Both the position numbers and the translations under genes were made by a program. From assembly GCF_003590095.1 (NCBI RefSeq), contig NW_020800433.1:105151-169150 (forward strand): 64,000 bases of DNA, given 5' to 3'. The notes beneath the pieces were generated by a model. The model was not told the DNA's origin and ran no database searches. It was given only the letters and a program-made list of their open reading frames with translations. Positions 48,101 to 60,015 of the stretch are shown piece after piece; the first letter of the stretch is position 1, and each line of letters begins with the position of its first letter. Source of the DNA: Trichoplusia ni. Its lineage: Eukaryota; Arthropoda; Insecta; Lepidoptera; Noctuidae.

Positions 48101-51100
48101 AAGAGAACCCAGCGATGGTTAGCCGACACGTTCATCGGTTCTGTTACCCAGTTCAAGAGCGGGTCGGGTGTGGGACCTATAATTTGAATATTGCAGTATT
48201 CCGTTTTCGATTGAAAATACTTATCTGTATTACACTACGATGTTGCTTACCGAATTCCGGGACGACCCTTCTTTGAACTATAAATTTCTGTACAGGAGAG
48301 TTTCCATCGAAGCCGGGGGTCCACGTGACGTTGACGGCTCTCTGTGACGTGGCATCTAATCGGAAGGCGCGAACATTGGTAGGAGGGAAGGGAAGCTCGA
48401 TGACGGAGAGGACAGCGTGTCGAGTGTGATTGCCGCCCGGCGACGTCACCACGCACGTGTACTCGCCTGCGTCACTCGCACGCACGGCTTGCACTTGTAG
48501 AGCCCCATCCGCCGCCACCCATACGCGAGAACCCGCTGTCATTGGCCTGTAATAATAAGATTACTTTACTAAAACATCCCCAGGGTAGATGCATCCTTGA
48601 CCTTCCATCCATATTTTAAAGTGAAAGGAATAATGGATATAGCTGCCCAACTCACTGTTTGTTGTGGAACCAATCAATATTGTATTTCACATTCGGGTCG
48701 TTCGACACTTTGCATTGTAGCGTGGCCGTGTGACCTAATAAGACTCTTGTATCCACTGGCGGAGCAATAATTTGTGTTCTCACTAAAACAAAAAAATATC
48801 GAATTTACAATAATCCTATAAAATATAATAGCAGATCTGTTATAGACAGAATGTTAAGATTATTTTCGCTTTTAAGCGAAACATAGCCAGTTTCGTGATT
48901 TTTGGAGCTTAAAAGCTTGTTTTTGATCCCGAATACAAATAAAAAAATAACAAAAAAAAATATATTCTTCTTACATCTAAAGTAAAAATAGGTTAAAAGG
49001 GTTTATCTTCGCACTCGAAAGGGTTTTCCGTCGTTTATGAGATAATATCAAATGACTTGGCAAAAAAGATCTCTGTCTGACATTGAAGTTTGTTTGTCTT
49101 ACCTCTTTATTACGAAGAGAATCAAATAAAATTCTATTTGGCTTGCTAAAATCCTTGAATTTTAGCGTGAAATTATTGACAAGGCAATTTTGACTAAGGT
49201 CATGAACCACATAACTAAAGGTCGCTTTCCAATTAAAACTCATCAACAATTAAGACTAAAGTATCAAAATACTGAATTTAAGCAGTATCTGTTGAGTCCA
49301 AGTTTCAATTAATAAAATTGGTGAAATTACGTTTTAGAGGTCATAACAACGAAGAAACCGTTACCGTTTCAAACACAAAAATAAATCTTATGACTAGTAC
49401 TGGCAAATGATACGTATTGGTAATAAAGTTACCTAGTACGGTGAGATAAGCCTGTCCGGATACGTTCCCAGCATCGTTGGAACGCACGCAGGTATATTTG
49501 CCACTATCAGCCGTCGTAGTACTTGTGATTAGCAGGTCACCTTCGTCTAGCTGTTGTAGTCTCGCTGATAAGTTTATAATTAAAGAATCTGCAAAAGTGA
49601 TACAAGACGATTAACAAGATTAAGTGTTGTAAGGTTTATGGTTTGACCGCATTCAATGTTTGATATCATATTCAGATACAAGGAACATCGAAATAATGTA
49701 AAGCATTAAGTTCAAATACTAAATCAAATGATTTTTGTGTGGATTTTCGCAGAGAACGAGACGCAAATTACTTTATAATTCCATCAGTAAAGGAGTTGTT
49801 TAACATTCCATTCGTTGTAGTTTTTTAATATTTATATATCTTCCCATTTTCTTACCGTTGAAGTACCAGGTGACGTTTGGAATGGGTGCCCCGACGGCGC
49901 GACACGTGATGGTGGCGTCTTTGCCGTCCAGCACCGTAATGTTGGTCGGCGGAGTCTGCATTATGGGCGGGGACGCTACAAGCCACACACTAGTTAGTTA
50001 CACGAGCCTTACTAGCGGGTTAAATATTGTTTTTATATCACCCAAAAATTTCTTTTACTAATCTATATAACTGTTAATACTAAAGTACTAAAAACTCAGT
50101 GCCAACTTTGCTTTGGAAGGAAGCGCATGCAATTGTAGTTTACTGCAACGTTGGGTACCCACTCATGCATAACGATTGTAAAACTGCTGTTGTTTGCACG
50201 ATATTAGTCCGTAAAAGCTTATTAATACATAATAATAATTAACTGAAACGCAGATATGTAAAATTCACGGCTTGACTACTTTGTGATATCATAGTACAGA
50301 ATTTGATTGTAACAACAATATTTATTAATTTCATGGTTAATTCGAGTAAACACCGTAACTTTAGATCGATATCTGGCGCCAACACTTAGTAAACCGCGCA
50401 GGTGTCTCGTAGACCCACTATAATTTTGCTCAGTTAGAATGAATTTTTTAGAAGGATGCGCATTAAATTCCCGCGTTTTACACGCACTCACTACAAGTAA
50501 ATTTGTTCCGTTTCCTTCATGCTAGTGGGATATTTTAATCGCAGTACCTTTCAATATACTGCGTTTGTTATTTTAAGTTCATTAATTATCCATACAAAAC
50601 TCATCATGCTCATAGATAAAAAAAACTAAAATGTACAAACATAAATATAGTGCGAAATAATTATAATAGTCATGCATGTTATAGTGCGTACATAAATTAT
50701 GTCTACAAATCATTGCTTTGCATGGTTGCGCATAAAAATGTGGGAAAACAATTGATAAAACTGTAACAATTAAAGGATGGCATGTCACCGTATGCTAAAT
50801 AAAACAACATTTTAAATAACTTAGTAAGCAATCACTCTGTGCTGAAAATGAAAAATCTGCTATTCTATGTGTCGTGTAAAATGACAACAAGTAATTATTC
50901 TTACTGCCAGTGTCAAATCTGAATGTTTTTGACTTTTTATCTGAGGTCCTCATTCTTATTAACTTCATGTGACTTCGTGGATAACGCCTATTGTCCTTCA
51001 CTGCACGGTGGCATAATTAATATTAGTCAGCATTGTTATATCTTTACGCACACTTACACACATCACGACAATGACCCTGGGCTAAGCAATAAACATACAT

Positions 51101-52825
51101 TCCATACACTAAAATACGGAGAAAAAATTCTGGTACCTTAAAAGATATTATGGCTATTTTGTAAAATGACCGCTAACAAACATTTTAAGATTGTTTTATA
51201 AGAGTGGTTATTCAGTGTTCTCAGAAAAAAAGACTTACTTTTAATCTTTAACCAGGTGTAAATGGATGATTCTCCTGCCTCATTGCTGGCTATGCATTGG
51301 TATATTCCGGTGTCCTCCATGTTGAGATTGCTGATTACGAGTGAACGATCGACTTCCACTCGATACCTGCCTCCGCCATCGTCAACGTCCGGATTATCCT
51401 GCTCTCCTGCGTCCGCTCCAACACTTGCAATTTTTTTGGCATCTTTGTACCAAGTTATACTTGGCAACGGAATGCCTTGAACATTACACTCCAAAACAAT
51501 AGTACTACCGAATTCGCCAAACGTTTCAGATTTTAAATTTGAAAGGAACATTGGTTTTTCTAATACTGTGACATACGCAGATGCTGTGACTGTAGCATAT
51601 CCACCGGTTTTTAATCTTGCTTGACAAGTGTACTGACCGGTGTGCGTCAAATTTGCCGAAATAAGAGTGAGACTCCTATTCCACTGGTCATTAAGGTCAA
51701 ATGTTATGCCAGCTAAATCAATCATTATTCCGTCTTTAAACCACAAAGTTTCTAATTCGTGCAGAGGTCTCGCGTTAGCTATGCAATGCAAACTTGTGTA
51801 TTCTTGACCTTTTACTATCTTTGTGTCTTCTGGCTTTATAATTATTTCTGGGGGAATTTCTTTGCTGTCATTTCCAAACACGTTAAGTTTTATGTAAGGA
51901 CTATTTTCTTCTTTCCCTAATTGTGTATTTATGGCACGTACTCTGAAATAAACATTCATTTGATTTCTTTGACTCAAGGCCATAAAAATAAAACTAACGT
52001 ATATTGCACTCTGAATAGATTAGAGTGTTGTGATGTAGTTATTACATATAATAATAATAATGAATTTTGTTGGTTCCATAGTGTAAATAGTTTCAAACCT
52101 GTAAGCTTTTTCATCTTCATGCGAAGTACAAAGTATAACAAGTTCATGTTTGTCAGTAACAGCATATTTCTGGTCATAACGAAGAGCGCCATTTTCGTCC
52201 TGCCATATAACTGAAGGCGGTGGTTCAGATTCTATCTGTGGAAAAGCTAATACTGCCGCTCTTCCAGATTCAGCAGTAATCACTGTGTTCGATAGTGTTT
52301 CAAATACACCCATATCTAAAAATAAACATCTTAAAAACATGAGTGTCTCACGTCAAACGAACTAAAAAGTAGTTGTCCAGAACCTCAGTTCCTCGTTTTT
52401 CTCCAAGATTATTCCGCATGCACAACAAAGAGACACATGGACATACAAAGAGATGTATGAAAGTTTACTTACACGCGACGACAATGTTGTTCTTTTCGCT
52501 GAATATTGCTCCGACGTCATTTTTTGCTATACACTGGTAAGCTCCGGCATCCTGCCTCTGGGTATTGTGGATCTTATAAAATAGTTCGGATGAAAAATCA
52601 CTGAGTGGTACACCGTTTCTCAACCATCTATACATCGGTTGCGGTATGCCTAAAAACATTTATTTTTAAGTAGAGAGATTTCATAATTATCTAGTAAAAA
52701 AAAAAACATAACCGTAAATAATAACATACCAATAGCGGAACATTGTAAGATTTTTGTGGTACCCTCTCTGACTATACTATTTGAAGATGAAGGCTGCATA
52801 CTAAATCGCGGTGGTTGCATTTGTA
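39159..52825 (-). CDS. sdk: Protein sidekick (Ig/FN3 adhesion receptor), N-terminal exon(s) not found
   Basis: Sidekick is a homophilic adhesion protein of synapses and epithelial tricellular junctions. Twenty-seven minus-strand exons join in phase: 52730-52825, 52473-52649, 52099-52315, 51239-51942, 49856-49975, 49433-49588, 48656-48782, 48251-48546, 47991-48176, 46721-47133, 46366-46588, 46093-46289, 45782-45991, 45444-45698, 45125-45353, 44690-45010, 44427-44607, 43859-44074, 43372-43568, 42845-43041, 42355-42594, 42069-42206, 41615-41822, 41156-41461, 40217-40537, 39853-40133 and 39159-39401. That is about 2150 residues: six Ig domains, 13 FN3 domains, one membrane helix (WFMVALAAASIIIIIMVIAI) and a cytoplasmic tail ending GFSSFV, the conserved PDZ-binding terminus. 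The first exon opens at Ig1 (QPPRFSMQPSSS), needing one base from an upstream exon, so the signal peptide is missing. Several exons are very GC-rich. Confidence 0.93.
40831..40851 (-). other. Candidate 21-nt microexon of sidekick
   Basis: Between exons 41156-41461 and 40217-40537, the minus strand has an acceptor TTCAACGCAG, exactly 21 bases, then a strong donor T|GTAAGT. Inclusion keeps the frame and would insert AKESWQA into the last FN3 domain. Skipping it also gives a good frame, so it would be optional. Only sequence signals support it. Confidence 0.3.
41900..42056 (+). repeat. Lepidopteran retroelement 3' tail in a sidekick intron
   Basis: It contains CTGGGTTGAGGAGGTCAGAT, AGGCAGTCGCTCC, CCGACCCCAACATAGTTGGG and ends GGCTAGGCCGATGATGAT. 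This resembles the tails of common lepidopteran LINE/SINE repeats. It fills most of the 41823-42068 intron and stops about a dozen bases from the exon 42069-42206 donor. Confidence 0.7.
43285..43334. repeat. Perfect 19-bp hairpin in a sidekick intron
   Basis: TATCACCAAAAGCGAACTT at 43285-43303 is followed by a 12-base loop and its exact reverse complement at 43316-43334. On the gene strand it lies about 40 bases after a 5' splice site. Confidence 0.9.
47663..47682. repeat. ATTT microsatellite
   Basis: A short run of ATTT units lies in the 47134-47990 sidekick intron. Nothing else in that 860-base intron is recognisable. Confidence 0.7.
49976..51238. other. Sidekick intron between Ig4 and Ig5 exons
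   Basis: A 1.26-kb AT-rich intron. I see no additional exon, repeat or RNA gene that can be supported. Confidence 0.5.
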
Positions 52826-53329
52826 CTGAAAATAAAACAAGAGATATAACGACTTATTTCTCAAAAGACCGTACATAAAATTACTTCGTGTGCACCACCC
52901 ACGGCTCACCCGGTGCGTTTTTACGGTCAAACCGTTTTTAATTTGGAAGTTGACTGATACCGGGAAAGGTCGCAGCCCGCAGGCTATTTACATTTTTCAA
53001 AAATATCTTGTGATATAATTAACCGTGATACAATTAGAAACGGGGTGGATTCCTTTGTACACTGCCAGGCGTGTTAAAATCTCATTATTATAAGAAGGAA
53101 TAAGTAACAGCATGATTCTCAAGAACAAAATCGCTCAATTACATATCTTAAATTTCAATGTATAACCGTAGCAAGCAAGAGTTGTCTCATAGCAAGGGCG
53201 AATGCCAACAATCATTTTATTTAAGCGATAGCTCCCACAAAGTCCCACGGTAGGTCGGGTGTCAGCTTTTTGCTCTTTGCAGAATAAAGAAGGATAAAAG
53301 GGACATATTTAAAAAGTAAATAGTAATTT

Positions 53330-53650
53330 GATGATCTCTAGCAGCCAAATTTGCCAATATTTTTTGCGTCCGCTAACATCAGAAAAAAAAACAGTAATAC
53401 TAATACCCCAACCTACTACTACCCTTTTCGAAATTTATGGAAGCCCCAGAAATAATGTAGAACTAGCAGAATATAATAGGAATTTTATCAACTCGGCAGG
53501 GAATTATTCCATCCACACCCTGAGTTTGTTTCGACATTTCTTCTTAGGGTAGTCAGCTAGGAAATGTCGGCTCCATCGTTCTCAAAAAAGACATGTAAAA
53601 GTGATAAAAAATATCCTATTTGCAGAATAAATAATTTCATTTCATTTCAC
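53330..53650 (+). repeat. Possible non-LTR element 3' end
   Basis: The block ends in GAATAAATAATTTCATTTCATTTC, here noted as AATAAA followed by an ATTTC repeat, a tail style typical of LINE 3' ends. A 74-codon plus-strand frame lies upstream of it but I cannot match it to a known domain. Confidence 0.35.
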
Positions 53651-55197
53651 CGAAAATTTGTGCAAAAACTGGTGTAAAGAAATTTAACAGTGTAGGTAGT
53701 TCGCATTAGAATTATCCAAGGCTTACACATAGTATCGAAATAGTAATGGGAACTCACGATAAAAAACAGATAAAAATACAGCGCAGCGATTAGGGTAAAT
53801 AGGAAAGAGGAATAAATCAGTACTAAACACATCGAATACACTGTTGACGGATTGCTGTGTGTAAGCTCCAAAAATACGCGTTGTTTGAACCCCTGTTCGA
53901 CGATAAAAGTCGCTGGCTACCGCGTAGTTTTTCACGTCAATAGTCCTAACAGTAAAATCCTTACAGATGACACTTATTTAACATTGATTGTAACATATAG
54001 TTGACCTCCGTACAGGCCTTATCCTAGACCCTTTTCCTTGGTAATTGTCTCGCTGGGATCATTAAGCCTGGCACGTATAAATTTTGGCAAATCCTTTTTA
54101 CGTTCGTAGAGTATTGTAAAGATGCGTATTTTTAGCTCTAATCCAATTTTACAATCTCCCAAATTTTTCGACCGTTTTTTGCGGAGAAAACAAATCTTTT
54201 CGTATAGTAAAAGATGATATAAAGATCTATTTTTTTTACAAAGTGACTTTAATAACTACTATTATATACTTTTCATAACCTATAATAATGGTTATCTAAA
54301 TCTAGTCGTCCAAAATGATCCAACGACATGACGGATGTATGTAGTTATTGTAAGGACTACCAATAAGCCTTTGACAACCATACAACGTGTTAGCATGTGT
54401 TAACGATTTTGGACGTTTACTGAATTAATAATTAATTTCATTGATGTCACTAAACAACAATGGCTATAAGCCGGAATGTCGTTTAACAAAAATTACTTTA
54501 TTCTTAAGATGAAACTTTGAAGTAATTTGTTTAGAAGTTAGTCCTAAAATATATTTATTTATTTGTCTATTATAATACCATTACAGTCACAGATAAACCA
54601 AAGCGATGTTATAAAGTAATATTAAAATAAGAGCAATTACAAAATAAACTAAGATATATAATGTCAAAGATGTATAGTCAAACCCTACTGCTGAGCTAAA
54701 ATCACATTTTTTTTCTTTAGTAAATAAATTAATTTGCTATTGTGTCGATTTACCAGAAGTTCTATTTACTGCTCTAGTACATTTCTAACCATTAAGAAAT
54801 AACTAGTTCTTGATAAACGACCAAACCCAATGAAAAAACATCAACATTGCTATCAGGCACATGATCGTTATGCAATTTTAAGAAACAGTGAGTCTGTTTA
54901 TTTTGTTCGCTGCTCTTGATTGACTGCAGTGAGCCTGACCCAGTTACTAACAGTCAACACGTGTAGAGTATCATATCGACGGTTGGTAGTTAGCGTGCAT
55001 TAGCCCTTTCTTAAACGGGAACTGTTTGTTAACAAGTTCACCATAAGGTTAGTAGGAAATACACAATTGTTCAGTTAAAACAACGACAGATTTGGGCTAG
55101 CAGTGAGCAGACTTAAATGATTGTGATTACAAAATCTAATATCAAGTTTTTAAACCTTTATTTAAGTAAAGCATAGTGTACATATTAGTTGAAGAAT

Positions 55198-55542
55198 TTA
55201 TTTGTGATCAAAATCTGATATTATTAGTTTGAAGTAAAGCCGATAAAATAGATTTATGTCGCGATTATTACATGGCTGTTTCCTCTTCACGCAGAGCCGA
55301 AACATCTTTGATGAAAATTGCCCGTCATTCTTCACTAAACTCGGCAAGTTATGAAACCATGAGTTCAATATTAAAAGTTCATACGCTGATGCAATGTCAG
55401 CATTTTTAACCTTTCGAAAATAGCGCGGACATCTAGTAAAATAATTACATATTGGACATTTTAAATCAATCGTAAATTGATCCAATTTTTGTTTGTATTT
55501 AATTACGTACTTATAACGGCTTCTTAACAAACTTTGATACAT
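55198..55542 (-). CDS. Unassigned open reading frame, 114 codons
   Basis: A minus-strand frame starts at the ATG at 55542 (MYQSLLRSRYKYVIKYK) and stops at 55198 after ...IISDFDHK. It has two cysteine pairs (CPICNYFTRCP) but no zinc-finger spacing I recognise. No splice partner or promoter is evident. It is long for chance in this AT-rich DNA, yet I cannot name a family. It could be a decayed transposon fragment, a small gene or coincidence. Confidence 0.2.
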   Translation of the reverse strand: MYQSLLRSRYKYVIKYKQKLDQFTIDLKCPICNYFTRCPRYFRKVKNADIASAYELLILNSWFHNLPSLVKNDGQFSSKMFRLCVKRKQPCNNRDINLFYRLYFKLIISDFDHK

Positions 55543-58500
55543 TCTCAAACAAACTTCAAGTTAGACTGCCGCCTAAATATTGGTCGTTATTCAAAGCTAA
55601 TAACGGGTAGAGGGTGGAATACGTAAAACAACACTTTCAGAGTTTGTTTCGCGTGCCTGCGTATACCTACAATAATTTTAACAATAATTTGAACAATCTG
55701 AAGCTTAGAATTATTTTGAATCGCACAAGTTGTACACACTACAAGGGTTGGGGAAAATTAAATAGTAAGCTCTCATGAGTCATGCTATCGATAACACATT
55801 TAATCGATATCTATCCTGTCAACATTGAAACGATTACAACTTTTTTCGCAGGTGTCGGTTGATTTTGCAATAATATATTTTAATTACCATTATCCACTAA
55901 ATATTATGCCTATGTACTATTAAAGTTATGATAATGCGGAAACTGCATAAAGCTCCTCTAATCCACAACATTTTAATTTACTAATCTTCAGAAGGAGTAC
56001 TTTGGTAATACGGAGCAAGCTTTGCAATAATCCTATATCACAAAAATATTATATTTTAATAGATACGACTAAGGTTCATGCAAAAAGCTTTTTCGAGTAA
56101 CTATTCGCGACTACATAAGAAATAAGAACCATTGACGTTCTCTGCGCCGCGCCGTGTAACTACTCCGTTACATGGATTGATGTACAACGAATATACTTTT
56201 GGCACACAATGGATCTGAAATCAATGTTAACAATACAAATAAGTACGTGTATTTTGATACCAATAGAAAATAGATAAATCATGATATTGAATTTATCACT
56301 TATTTGAATAATGTTATCGATAAATTTAATACTTTTAAATACTATGGATACTTAACCTGTCAACTCTGATTTAATTAACTACACATAGTAGTTACGAGTA
56401 ATGCTTGTAATACATTTTGGGTATCTATAAAATGAGTAAACGCACAACTTCAACCTATCAGTTTATTGTATCTTAATTTTAGTAATATCAAAGTCGATAA
56501 AATGATAAGATAAGTTTACCGTCAATAGGTAGGTCATTGGAACAACTTGAGTATTTTTTTTTTGTAAAGTCAATGCATATTTTACAAAATTATCGATTTT
56601 ATATTTCAGTGCTAAACATTTTAATATTGGAACGTTGTGTATACAGTTTCACTAGCTTAAAAAAAATGTGTTGAAATACTCGAACTTCGTACATCAGGAA
56701 CAACACTTAACGAAGAGTGTTTTCGGAGAATAGCTGTGTAGGGAAATAATTGTTCCGAAGAAAACATTATAAGGTGATGAGGGATAAGCGCAAACATTTT
56801 ATTTAACAGAAGTTTTTTTTAGCTGATGTTTAGAGAAAAGCCCGGAAATAGAGCAAATTTCAATTAAGAATAATAGTTATCAGGCATCAGTTTAATTGGT
56901 AGTATTTAATAAAGATTCTATTGCAACAAAATTTCTTAAGTATTCTCATCCAGAAAAATATTTTCAAGAGTTTAATATAATGGTAGAAATAAAAAAGTTT
57001 TATTTATGCGCCACGCTCGCAGATGTTTTTCTATATCCAAAGGGATTTAAATTAGAAACAGTGATAAAAAGAAAGCAGTATTACAGTTGTTGAACTGCTC
57101 CGCAAAGTAAAAAGTTGGATATGTAAAAGTAAAACATGGGAACGCATCAAGCCCAGACATCAATATCGAAAGAACCGTTTCCGTTACGTGACTCACACTT
57201 ATGGCACGTTTAGTCGATGCCAGCGACTACTAACATACTAATAAGGAACGTTCGAGCTTCGATTCCAAAGGGTTTTATTTACCGAGAATCAATCGTTTTC
57301 AAATAAAAGGATATACTTATCCGCACAAATTATGTAATGATTTATACAAAACCCTGGTTTGCTTCCGGTTTGTTGTCGCTCAAGTTCTGTTAACAGTTGG
57401 CTGGCGGTAACCCGAGCCTGTACCACAAACGCAGGGCATACGGCTAACATTTAACTACACGTAAGTCTACAGGTAAACGAACGGGAAACCCTTCGATTGG
57501 CTTTGTGTCCCTTTTATATAGAAGCCTTTGAAGTGTGCTTTTCAAGGAATAAGTAGTGGACTTATATCGAAAACTAAAAGGTACTATATGAATATATTTC
57601 ATTGAAATTTTTGTATTATTTGAAACTAAGCTGAAGTTCAGTTATCAGTTATAAATACATGAATCAAAGTAAAGCATGATTGTAATAAATTTAGTTTCCA
57701 CTTTTTGTGCCAGCTCAAACTAGCATGCCAAAACTGTTTAAAACAAAAGTAACTAAAATGAAAATGATAGCCTCAGTCAAGTAAAGCACAGTTATTTGAA
57801 TGTTGAGGCAGCGAATCGGCTGATCCAGTAATTAACAGTAAACTTCTGGCTCTGCAATGTAAATACCCATTGTACACGATTCATTTAGGTCAAAAGCTGC
57901 AATAATCTGGACAATCGAGATAGCACTTCCGTCCAGTGAAATTAATTCAAGCTGAGTCACGGAGAATGAACAGTATTTTATTCCCTCTCGATAGGTATCA
58001 GTTACCACTCTCTGAGCGAGTGTCCGTGGTCGACTGTTGAAGTATGTGACCGCAGTCCGCACGCCAGGCGCAACGCAGCACTAACCGGTCGTTGCAAAGC
58101 TACGAAGCGAATGCTATAGCGGATAATAAAACGGCCCATTTCCAAGAACACGAGTACACACATAATCTCGATATTGAAAAAAGCTATATTAGTTAATTAT
58201 TAACATTTACATTATTAATAGTTACATTCATTGACCAAAGAAGTTTACGAATCATAATTTAATGGCATGAAAATTTCTAATTTATAAATTCTAATGCTTT
58301 GTATTCACGGTCAAAGAAATATGGAAGTTACGTGGTTACAGCATTTCATAATTAACGTAGTATTGTGATATAACAAGTGTAACGTGGTTTTTAGCGCTCG
58401 ACTGACCGCGCGCCTTTACTGTTCAAAAACGCTTTAGTAGGAAACCATTACAAACTAGGTCGCCGATGTATTGTTATTTTTTTTATTGTGTGACCGCTTT

Positions 58501-59772
58501 AACGCCGTTAACTTGAGTAAACTATAAAAGGAATTATTGATTTCACTCTGCATGACGATAATTAATAGGTGGTATCTTTTACTAACCAACAGTTCGTTTC
58601 ACTAATTTATTGTTACATATTATTGTGCGGCCGTGGTGTGATGCTTTAGAATATAATGAATAGGCACCATAAAGATAGAAAAGTGGGATAAATGTAATTC
58701 ATGTGAAAGTTACATATTATATTTCTAACATTCAAGACAACAATCCATAGGCATAACAGGGTATTGATTTTATTGAAAATTAGGTCATAAGGATAAGTGG
58801 TATACATACATAAAATAATTGTGGCATAATCACCGATGTTAACTAATTATTTTGATACAACAAAGGTAAAACGATTAATGAAAGCCGATATCCTACCCGT
58901 ACACGGTAGTGTATTAATTAATTATTACGCCTGAATACAACGTTTGTTATGAATTGTTATTTTGTAACCGAGTCATTGTCCTCTATGAAAGAAATACAAT
59001 AATAAAGATGAGACGTATTAATTGCTAGTACTTTATCATACATTTTAATCATAAATCATGGAAAATCAAAGGTTTTGGTATCGGTTGTCCATTATGCAAA
59101 CATAAAAAAGCTGTTAGGCGTTCTATGTCGCCGGTATCCTTTGTTTAGCGGAGTTGTAGTACAGAGCGGTCATCCACTACGTAAATACTTGCAGAAGGTC
59201 CGCCTACACGTGACTCTGTGGTCAAACCGGGCGAGCTGGCCAGAATGCCGCTTCCATGCGTCATCGGATCCTGCGATCCGATTTTGATTCTACTGCCTAA
59301 CCCTAGTGCATTAATAAATAATTAACGTATGTATATGACTTTTTTCCTTTAAGATTATATTATTGATACGATTTATCATTATCTAGATACCCAGTTCAAA
59401 CAGTAATTTTCAAGTGGATCTTGGCTACAATTGATAACTTATAGGATAACACAATAAAGATATATTTTATACGGGCATAAGTGGTCATACCTTCTGTACT
59501 TATTTATGTTATGTTTAAGCTGCCGCCCCATACGACCATGAGTAAAAATAGAAGTTAATCGATCCTTTTATTCGTGTCAGCCGTTTGCTACATAATCAAC
59601 AGGTACCAAACAGGAACCCGACCTTTTCCAACACGTAAAGGAAAATCAACCAAGTATGTAGTTTTTAGTTAATCTATTGTTCACACACGAGATGGTGTTA
59701 AGAGGAGGGTCGTAGAGGTGTTTAACTTGACAGCATGTTACATTACAATTACGCCGGACAGGTCACTATTAC

Positions 59773-60015
59773 CAGGGCCCCAATTCTGCTATTTACAGTG
59801 GCCGATGAATCAATGGAAATTGGATTAAATTGGCACTATTCGTATTATTCTAAGCATTTTTCTAACACAAATATTGGAAATTCAGAAGAGAAGGAACACA
59901 CAGTTAATACAATGAATTTCCAATAATTGTTTAGTTTCTTAATAGGAAGCGTATCAATTTTAATCCAATTAACATTCATTAATCGGCTATAATAAATAGC
60001 AGAATCGGGGCCCTG
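59773..60015. mobile_element. MITE with CAGGGCCCC termini
   Basis: The ends CAGGGCCCCAATTCTGCTAT and, on the other strand, CAGGGCCCCGATTCTGCTAT are inverted copies. Similarity continues for about 60 bases (GCCGAT, AATTGGATTAAA). The element is 243 bp and non-coding. CAGGG-type termini are common in hAT transposons, but no clear 8-bp target duplication is seen. Confidence 0.75.

Noticed and set aside
53758..53935. Hydrophobic frame MCLVLIYSSFLFTLIAALYF followed by a GTGAGT on the minus strand, as the sidekick signal-peptide exon.
   Set aside because: The hydrophobic frame ends in phase 0 at this donor, but the next sidekick exon needs phase 1. The frame with the right phase has no ATG and no signal peptide.
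57832..58062. A 76-codon minus-strand frame in a slightly GC-rich patch, as a possible sidekick 5' exon.
   Set aside because: It starts at GTG, shows no signal peptide and no suitable donor phase.
59075..59287. A 70-codon plus-strand frame with moderate GC.
   Set aside because: No start in good context, no family resemblance; length is compatible with chance.
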